A stretch of 9,560 nt of DNA from JBAYVY01 sp041674345 (GTDB lineage: Bacteria; Planctomycetota; Phycisphaerae; Phycisphaerales; Zrk34), in contig JBAYVY010000125.1 of the NCBI GenBank assembly GCA_041674345.1, forward strand, positions 1-9,560. Direction: 5' to 3'. The position numbers and the translations under genes were made by a program. This document shows positions 1 to 4,927 of the stretch, piece by piece. Within the stretch, counting starts at the first letter, position 1. Each line of letters starts with the position of its first letter. A model generated the notes under the pieces. The model was not told the DNA's origin and made no database searches. It saw only the letters and a list, made by a program, of their open reading frames with translations.

Positions 1-84
1 ATCGGGACATTCCGTCTCCTGGTACGGCTCACCTTTTCAATTCGCGCGGATCATCAGGCCGACCCTCAGGCCCGAATGAAGATA

Positions 85-173
85 GGCCACGAAGACGCGA
101 AGGATCATGGTTTAAAGTTTTAATTTAAAAGTGTTCTCTCTTCGCGCCGTCGCGCCTTCGCGCCTTCGTGGCC
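85..173. repeat. Intergenic inverted repeat downstream of the ABC exporter
   Basis: The arms at 85-103 and 155-173 are 19 bases each and match as inverted copies at 18 of 19 positions (GGCCACGAAG-type left arm). They enclose about 51 AT-rich bases that include two TTTAAA words. The motif belongs to the 'CCACGAAG...CGCGAAGG' class that is scattered between genes in many environmental planctomycete-like genomes; that is recollection, not a search. It lies past the stop codon of the minus-strand exporter and could act as a terminator or processing site. The rest of 1-259 holds no convincing gene: short frames there lack family features and codon structure. Confidence 0.6.
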
Positions 174-259
174 CAGCGGCTTGCCGTTCGGGCGGCGGAA
201 TGCGGTCGCCGTGCGCGGATTCAAAGTGCGATGCGTATAAGAAGCGATGAGCGATGAGA

Positions 260-2131
260 TCAAACCGCCCCGGCGGCGGCACCCCCGGCGTTGTGGAATT
301 GCGTGCGGCAGAGCGTCTGGTAAATGTCGCAGCGGCGGAGCAGTTCGTCATGCCGGCCGACGTCGGCGATCCGTCCGGCGTTCATTACCACGATCATGTC
401 GGCGTGAACCACGGTGCTCAGGCGATGGGCGATCACGAAGGTCGTGCGACCGGCCATGAACCGCGTCAGCGCCCTGGTGATGAGCGCTTCGGATTCACTG
501 TCGATCTGACTGGTGGCCTCGTCGAGAATCAGGATCGCCGGGTCGCGCAGGATGGCGCGAGCGATGGCCATGCGTTGGCGCTGGCCTCCGCTGAGTCGTC
601 CGCCGCCTTCGCCGATGAGTGTGTCATATTGTTGAGGCAGGGACATGATGAAGTCGTGAATCAGGGCGCGTTGGGCCGCTTCGATCATGCGGTCGCGTGT
701 GACGTATTTCCCGCCGTAACGCAGGTTGTCGGCGACGGTGCCCTCGAACAGCACGGTGTCCTGCGTGACCATCGCCATTTGCCTGCGGACGCTGGGCAAG
801 GTGCATGTGCCGATGTCGGTGCCGTCGATGATGACGCTACCGTTGGCCGGTTCCCACAGACGGGGCAGCAAACCGACGAGCGTGCTTTTGCCCGAACCGT
901 TGCTTCCGACCAGCGCGCAGGTGGTTCCGAACGGGACGGTGAGCGAAATATCGTGCAACACAGGTTCGGGGCGCGCGGGGTATGCGAAGGTGACGTGGCG
1001 GAACTCGACGAGGCGTTGATGGCGCGGCAGGCGAGGGCGGCCATGAACGTGTTCGAGATGATGGACGGCGGGTTCGACGGGCAGTTTCAACACCTCGGCG
1101 ACACGCTCGGCGGCGGCGGCGGATTCCTGCAAATCGTTATTGAGGTTGGCCAGCGGCTTGAGGGCGTTGGCGGCCATGCCGAGCGGGAGCAGCACTTGCA
1201 ACAGGGCAACGCGACCGGCCTCATCGTTGTTGTGACTCAGATACCACAACGCCACGAGCATCACGAGCATGACCCCCATCACCGCGAGGGTTTCAATCAC
1301 GGGCGAACTGAGCGAACGTGCGGTGCGGGCGTTCATTTCCTGCGCGAACACATCGCGATTGATGCGGTTGAATCGCCGGCGTTCGTAGCCCTCGGTCTGG
1401 TAAACCTTCACCACGCGCAGCGCCAACAGCGATTCCTGCAACGCGGCGTTCATCCGACCGAACTCCCCCATCGCCCGTTTGGTCGCTCGGCGGATCGCCT
1501 TGCCGAACTTGCGAATCAGAACGGCGATGATCGGTGTGCCGACGAGGAACAAACTCGTGAGGAACCAGTCGAAGAAAAAAGCGAGAGCGAGAAACGCGAC
1601 GGTCTGGAAGATATTGCGGACGGTTTTGCTGGTCATCGCGTTGAAGCCGCGCGCCAGCGAAGCGGTGTTGCCGACGACGCGGGTCATGTTGTCAGCGGTG
1701 GAATCCATCATGGCGGCGGTCATGGGAATGTGGACCAGTCGCTGGAACGCCTGTTTGCGGATGTGCATGACGGTTCGCAGGGAGACGGTCATGGTGAAAT
1801 ACTCATGCGCGAAACGGCCGACGGAGCCGACGATGGTGAAGATGAGAATAATGCCCATCATCACAGCCCCACCCCACAACAAATCACGCGGAATGTAATC
1901 GGCCAGCCAGGTCAGATCGCCGAGCCACTTCATCACCGACGGATTTTGCAGTTTGTGAAGGAGAATGTCGTGAACGGAAGTATTCTGGCTGAACAACTGC
2001 TGGATAAAAAACATCAACGCGCCGAAGCCGCCGAAGCCGCAGATCGAGTCAAGAATCGCCCCCGCCAGCGCGATGGCGAGCAGCCGCTTGTACCGGAGCA
2101 TCTGTTTGGCGAAATGCCAGAACTGATTCAT
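260..2131 (-). CDS. ABC exporter, MsbA/multidrug type (fused membrane and ATPase domains)
   Basis: A half-transporter of 623 residues that would dimerise in the inner membrane and use ATP to export a lipid or hydrophobic compound; the substrate cannot be read from sequence. The first 345 residues or so hold the membrane domain, with hydrophobic helices near residues 17-48, 86-104, 175-206 and 282-298. The ATPase domain follows: Walker A GSNGSGKST at 409-417, Q-loop VTQDTVLFEGT at 455-465, signature LSGGQRQR at 513-520, Walker B ILILDE at 533-538 and the H-loop histidine at 569 (IAHRLST). All catalytic motifs are intact and the length is normal for the family. The ATG overlaps the aroA stop in an ATGA arrangement, so translation is probably coupled to aroA. 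Lipid A flippase is one possibility, but family motifs do not separate it from drug or peptide exporters. Confidence 0.93.
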   Translation of the reverse strand: MNQFWHFAKQMLRYKRLLAIALAGAILDSICGFGGFGALMFFIQQLFSQNTSVHDILLHKLQNPSVMKWLGDLTWLADYIPRDLLWGGAVMMGIILIFTIVGSVGRFAHEYFTMTVSLRTVMHIRKQAFQRLVHIPMTAAMMDSTADNMTRVVGNTASLARGFNAMTSKTVRNIFQTVAFLALAFFFDWFLTSLFLVGTPIIAVLIRKFGKAIRRATKRAMGEFGRMNAALQESLLALRVVKVYQTEGYERRRFNRINRDVFAQEMNARTARSLSSPVIETLAVMGVMLVMLVALWYLSHNNDEAGRVALLQVLLPLGMAANALKPLANLNNDLQESAAAAERVAEVLKLPVEPAVHHLEHVHGRPRLPRHQRLVEFRHVTFAYPARPEPVLHDISLTVPFGTTCALVGSNGSGKSTLVGLLPRLWEPANGSVIIDGTDIGTCTLPSVRRQMAMVTQDTVLFEGTVADNLRYGGKYVTRDRMIEAAQRALIHDFIMSLPQQYDTLIGEGGGRLSGGQRQRMAIARAILRDPAILILDEATSQIDSESEALITRALTRFMAGRTTFVIAHRLSTVVHADMIVVMNAGRIADVGRHDELLRRCDIYQTLCRTQFHNAGGAAAGAV

Positions 2132-3546
2132 CGGGTGGTTCCGCTCTGCGCCGCGTCATGCAGCTTTTTCAGGTGATCGAAGAATTCGGGATACGTTTTG
2201 TTCACGCAACCCGGGTCGGCGATGCGGATGCCGCCGGGCCGATGCGCCAGGCCCGCGACGGCGAAACTCATCGCCATGCGGTGATCGTCGTAGGTGAGGA
2301 TCGTGACGGGGTGCTGCTCGTCGATGACCGTGCCGTCGGGATGGCGAAGGATGTCGCCGGCCGGCGGAACAATGTGAATATCATCGCCGATCACCGTGAC
2401 TTTCGCGCCGACTTTGGTCAGTTCATTTCGCAGCGCCGCGATGCGGTCGGTTTCCTTCACCCGCAGATTGCCGACGTTGCGGATGATGGTTTCGCCCCGC
2501 GCGAACAGCGCCACGACGGCGAGGGTTTGCGCCATGTCGGGCATGGTATCAAGGTCTATATCCTGTCCGGCAATATGCTCGGTACCACATACACGAATGA
2601 AGTTGTCATGTTCATCATACTGAACCGACGCGCCCGATGACTCAAGGCATCGACGCGCGAATTCCGTATCTCCCTGAAGCCCGTACCCCGGCAATCTCAA
2701 TACCTTGATCGAACTGCGTGTGATCGCCGCGACGGCGAAGAAATAACCGGCGTTGGATGCGTCCGGTTCTATCGCACCCTGGGCCGCTCTCAATCCGTTT
2801 GATGCGATCCGCACGGCGTTAGGCCACTGGTTGTTCTGAAAATCTTCCGCCGAATGCTCGCAGTCGAAGGCGCTTTCCATGAGGGTCCGCGTCATCTCGA
2901 TATAAGGATAACTGACAGGGCGATGCCTGAACCCAATCGTCAGTTGATGTGTTTGCGTAAAAGGCGCGATCATCATCAGAGCCGAGACAAATTGACTGCT
3001 GACCGAAGGGTCCATTTCGATTTCACGCCCTGCTAAGCCGCAAGCGGCCCCCGAAAGTGTGATGCGCAGCGGCGGGTATCCCTCGTTTTCGAGATATTCG
3101 ATTTTCATTCCGGGGGCGCCCAATTGGCGCAGCGGTTCGACCAGTTGGCCAATCGGACGCTGGTGCATTCGGGGGATGCCGCGCAATTCATAAACACTGC
3201 CCGGTTCCCCCAGACACACGGCGGCGGTGAGAAAGCGCATCGCGGTCCCGGCGTTGCCGAGAAATAGCTTCGCCTGCCGGGTGGGAATCTTTCCCCCCCG
3301 CCCGTACACAGTGACGGTTTTCGCAGGTTCGTCAATGTCGAGCTGAAAGCCCAAATCCTTCAACGCCGCCATCATCACGCGTGTGTCATCGGCGAACAAC
3401 ACGTTGGTCAGCGTGCTGGTACCCTCGGCCAAGGCCGCCAGCAGCAGCGCGCGGTTGGTCAGCGATTTGGAACCGGGCAGAAAATCCACGTCCAAACGGA
3501 ACGGGCCCGGAAGCGGCGTGATGGGGTATGGATCGGGGGGAATCAT
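2128..3546 (-). CDS. aroA: 3-phosphoshikimate 1-carboxyvinyltransferase (EPSP synthase)
   Basis: Cytoplasmic enzyme that joins phosphoenolpyruvate to shikimate-3-phosphate, the sixth step of the shikimate pathway. Starting at the ATG at 3546 it has 472 residues, slightly longer than the usual 430-450. Visible motifs are PGSKS (24-28), GNAGTAMRFL (97-106), RMHQRPIGQL (126-135), DPSVSSQ (179-185), PDASNAGYFF (261-270), MPDMAQTLA with the presumed catalytic Asp 337, NLRVKETDRIA (360-370) and DDHRMAMSFA (420-429). The loop has Phe105 where the E. coli enzyme has Pro101, a natural variant also seen in fungal AROM proteins. An in-frame ATG lies upstream at 3618, but the 24 extra codons fall inside an intergenic inverted repeat and read as repeat-derived residues, so 3546 is the better start. 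No clear Shine-Dalgarno sequence precedes it. The stop overlaps the next gene by four bases. Confidence 0.95.
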   Translation of the reverse strand: MIPPDPYPITPLPGPFRLDVDFLPGSKSLTNRALLLAALAEGTSTLTNVLFADDTRVMMAALKDLGFQLDIDEPAKTVTVYGRGGKIPTRQAKLFLGNAGTAMRFLTAAVCLGEPGSVYELRGIPRMHQRPIGQLVEPLRQLGAPGMKIEYLENEGYPPLRITLSGAACGLAGREIEMDPSVSSQFVSALMMIAPFTQTHQLTIGFRHRPVSYPYIEMTRTLMESAFDCEHSAEDFQNNQWPNAVRIASNGLRAAQGAIEPDASNAGYFFAVAAITRSSIKVLRLPGYGLQGDTEFARRCLESSGASVQYDEHDNFIRVCGTEHIAGQDIDLDTMPDMAQTLAVVALFARGETIIRNVGNLRVKETDRIAALRNELTKVGAKVTVIGDDIHIVPPAGDILRHPDGTVIDEQHPVTILTYDDHRMAMSFAVAGLAHRPGGIRIADPGCVNKTYPEFFDHLKKLHDAAQSGTTR

Positions 3547-3550
3547 ATTG

Positions 3551-3634
3551 ATTTCGGATTGCGGATTTCGGATCGCGGATTTGCAGACAAGGACTCGGCA
3601 ATCAATCCGCAATCCCAAATCCGAAATCCGAAAT
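3551..3634. repeat. Long intergenic inverted repeat between groES and aroA
   Basis: The arms at 3551-3580 and 3605-3634 are 30 bases each and match as inverted copies at 27 of 30 positions, around a 24-base loop. Each arm is built from degenerate 7-10 base words such as ATTTCGGATTGCGGA. A transcript from either strand would fold into a long hairpin, so it may attenuate or process the message between the two genes. It also creates a false N-terminal extension of aroA. This word family recurs between genes of planctomycete-like genomes (recollection). Confidence 0.8.
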
Positions 3635-3639
3635 CGCCA

Positions 3640-3957
3640 TCATTCTTTCCTGAACACCGCCACGATGTTTTCCACCGGCACGACGAACAGGCGGTTGTCG
3701 CCCTCGAAATCCACGGGGATCGCTTCCTTCGGATTGAACAGCACCTTGTCGTACTGACGGATCGGATAGTCCGGGTCGTTGGCGATCTTCACGCTGACCG
3801 CCACCACCCGTCCGGTCAGCGTCGGTATCTCGATCTTGTCCGGCAGATGGATGCCGCTCTTGGTCGTCTTGCGGTCCTCATCCTTGCGGATCAGCACACG
3901 CATGCCCAGCGGCTCCACGGTTTCCAACGACACAGGTTTGGTATGCGATTCACTCAT
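3640..3957 (-). CDS. groS: GroES/Cpn10-family co-chaperonin, divergent
   Basis: A protein of 105 residues in the Cpn10 family, which caps the GroEL ring during ATP-driven folding in the cytoplasm. The family core is visible: PLGMRVLIRKDED (17-29), a mobile-loop segment KTTKSGIHLPD (30-40) that would contact GroEL, LTGRVVAVS (47-55), a turn with YDKVLFNPKEAIPVDF, and a C-terminal strand ending VENIVAVFRKE. Length is normal, at about 95-105 residues. It departs from the textbook form in the hydrophobic loop (IHL instead of IVL) and in having a longer insertion near IANDPDYPIRQYD. No groEL lies next to it, so it may be an extra, specialised paralogue. GGTG sits seven bases before the ATG as a weak ribosome site. 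A TACAAT-like -10 on the minus strand at 3988-3993 is a possible promoter. No CIRCE operator is seen. Confidence 0.85.
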   Translation of the reverse strand: MSESHTKPVSLETVEPLGMRVLIRKDEDRKTTKSGIHLPDKIEIPTLTGRVVAVSVKIANDPDYPIRQYDKVLFNPKEAIPVDFEGDNRLFVVPVENIVAVFRKE

Positions 3958-4012
3958 ATGCTTTCACCATGCGGGGACGAACATTGAATTGTAATCGAAT
4001 CACAGGAACGGG

Positions 4013-4052
4013 AAAAGCCGGACGCTGAACGTGGACGCTGAACGTGTCCGGC
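4013..4052 (-). terminator. Hairpin with tandem 13-mers in its loop, ending in a U-tract on the minus strand
   Basis: GCCGGAC at 4017-4023 pairs with GTCCGGC at 4046-4052, a perfect 7-bp GC-rich stem. Read on the minus strand it is followed at once by TTTT (4016-4013), the form of an intrinsic terminator. Two perfect copies of GGACGCTGAACGT (4020-4032 and 4033-4045) overlap the left arm and fill the loop. It lies between the CRISPR array and groES and would insulate groES from array transcription. Confidence 0.5.
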
Positions 4053-4095
4053 AGTCAAGCCATCCACCTTTCCCGCGGACTTCAGGAAGAGAGTG

Positions 4096-4121
4096 AAAAA
4101 GGTGATCTCACCAACGTGAGA
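4096..4121 (-). terminator. Probable intrinsic terminator just downstream of the CRISPR array
   Basis: On the minus strand the array is followed by TCTCAC-GTTG-GTGAGA (4121-4106, a 6-bp stem). An overlapping alternative is GGTG-AGAT-CACC (4112-4101), directly followed by TTTTT (4100-4096). The stems are short and compete with each other, so termination would be weak. The position and the U-tract on this strand support transcription of the array from high to low coordinates. Confidence 0.5.
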
Positions 4122-4123
4122 GG

Positions 4124-4618
4124 GGTGTCGAAAGCCGTGATTTCGGGGGGAGTCGCGGCGGACAACGCGACGACACCGACCGTGGTTTAGGTGTCGAAAG
4201 CCGTGATTTCGGGGGGAGTCGCGGCCTTGTGAACGGAGTCACCGATGAGTTCAGAGGTGTCGAAAGCCGTGATTTCGGGGGGAGTCGCGGCCAGGGCCGA
4301 GATCGCCGCTGAAAAAGTGCGGGTGTCGAAAGCCGTGATTTCGGGGGGAGTCGCGGCACACTTGACGTAGGCCATGTGCTGTTCCTTGGTGTCGAAAGCC
4401 GTGATTTCGGGGGGAGTCGCGGCGCAGATGTACCAATCCTAACTGTCAGCGGTGTCGAAAGCCGTGATTTCGGGGGGAGTCGCGGCAAGACGGGGGGCGG
4501 CTGCACCTTCAAGACGGGTGTCGAAAGCCGTGATTTCGGGGGGAGTCGCGGCGATGTATTTTTACATCACCATCGGCGACGAGGTGTCGAAAGCCGTGAT
4601 TTCGGGGGGAGTCGCGGC
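4124..4618 (-). CRISPR. Type V-G CRISPR array, 8 repeats and 7 spacers
   Basis: Eight identical 36-bp repeats lie at 4124-4159, 4190-4225, 4256-4291, 4322-4357, 4388-4423, 4451-4486, 4517-4552 and 4583-4618. On the plus strand each begins GGTGTCGAAAGCCGTG and ends GGAGTCGCGGC. Six spacers are exactly 30 bases and one (4424-4450) is 27; all are unique. The minus strand is preferred for transcription because the cas gene, the predicted tracrRNA promoter and the downstream terminator-like hairpins all point that way. In that orientation the repeat ends CTTTCGACACC next to the spacer. Within the repeat GCCGTGA and TCGCGGC can pair, perfectly only with a G-U pair in the plus orientation, which is weak evidence the other way. 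No terminal repeat is degenerate, so the array gives no orientation clue of its own. Confidence 0.97.
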
Positions 4619-4671
4619 CGGAGGCGTCTAACCTTGCCATCACCAACGATTTCAGGCCGTTGTCTCCCTGA

Positions 4672-4793
4672 AAAACGGTCCATCAACGTCCGCAACCCGC
4701 CACAAAATCACGGTTTTTGTCTTCGGTTTGGGGGCCGTCCCATTGGTTCCGAGGATCCGCAGAGCGTATTCCAAACAAATGACTCGAAGACAA
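4672..4793 (-). ncRNA. Predicted tracrRNA for Cas12g
   Basis: An RNA of about 105-120 nt read from about 4792 downward. An ungapped alignment of 4689-4724 with the repeat in its minus-strand sense matches at 25 of 36 positions, including an uninterrupted AAATCACGG block (4705-4713). The minus transcript would therefore pair with repeat positions 2-29 at 24 of 28 sites, counting two G-U pairs. The predicted 5' end UUGUCUUCG (4793-4785) pairs perfectly with CGAAGACAA (4725-4717) immediately before the anti-repeat. GUUUGG (4776-4771) pairs with CCAAAC (4731-4726), extending that stem around an 8-nt bulge. TTTTT at 4675-4671 follows a weak stem and may end the RNA. Cas12g is reported to need a tracrRNA, and an anti-repeat near the 3' end is the layout known from Cas12b. 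The exact ends are inferred. Confidence 0.68.
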
Positions 4794-4798
4794 CGGAC

Positions 4799-4826
4799 AA
4801 TATAGCACGCCGGATCGTCCGGTCAA
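4799..4826 (-). promoter_or_regulatory. Sigma70-like promoter for the tracrRNA (and possibly the array)
   Basis: On the minus strand TTGACC (4826-4821) and TATATT (4804-4799) are separated by 16 bases; each hexamer matches the sigma70 consensus at five of six positions. The expected start, about seven bases past the -10, is near 4792. That is where the first paired stem of the predicted tracrRNA begins. The -35 lies in a small palindrome-rich patch (CCGGA-TCG-TCCGG at 4810-4822; CGTCCG and CGGACG at 4816-4821 and 4830-4835) that could bind a regulator. Confidence 0.62.
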
Positions 4827-4845
4827 GTTCGGACGTCAGAGGCCG

Positions 4846-4919
4846 CTGAAAAACCGGGCGTTGATCCCCGGCAAGGCCCTAAGAAGGGCCATGCCGGGGC
4901 TTGTTGGCAGGTTTTTCAG
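4846..4919. repeat. 74-bp nested palindrome after cas12g (terminator or MITE/REP-like)
   Basis: The outer arms CTGAAAAACC (4846-4855) and GGTTTTTCAG (4910-4919) are perfect inverted copies. Nested inside, 4866-4880 pairs with 4885-4899: a 15-bp stem with one A-A mismatch and an AAGA loop. It begins eight bases past the cas12g stop codon. Its symmetry suits a two-way transcription terminator, with five A/T pairs in the outer stem. It would equally suit a small miniature transposable element with CTGAAAAACC ends. A third CTGAAAAAC word occurs at 4668-4676. Confidence 0.7.
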
Positions 4920-4927
4920 AGACCCCG

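Noticed and set aside
254..2176. A 640-codon open frame on the plus strand
   Set aside because: It lies antisense to the ABC exporter, whose complete set of ATPase motifs is on the minus strand. It has no domain motifs and is a by-product of GC-rich codon use.
4305..4316. 12-base match between a spacer (GCCGCTGAAAAA) and the palindromic element at 4843-4854
   Set aside because: A 12-base match is not unlikely given the total spacer length and window size; not evidence for self-targeting.
4108..4512. Minus-strand and plus-strand frames through the CRISPR array that look like repeat proteins
   Set aside because: The apparent protein repeat is the direct repeat translated with 66-base periodicity, which is divisible by three. 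The 27-base spacer does not break the frame either.
4160..4582. Guessing spacer targets from short open frames in the spacers
   Set aside because: Several spacers are open in frames on both strands, so reading frames give no information on target strand or gene.
4124..4618. crRNA transcribed from the plus strand
   Set aside because: The repeat hairpin pairs slightly better in that sense and the anti-repeat has a longer unbroken duplex there. However, the cas gene, the tracrRNA promoter, the fold-back at the predicted start and the U-tract hairpins all point to the minus strand.
4689..4724. Degenerate ninth CRISPR repeat
   Set aside because: It lies 70 bases outside the array, matches only 25 of 36 positions, and its best-paired block and neighbouring stem fit an anti-repeat. 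A decayed repeat that became the anti-repeat remains possible.
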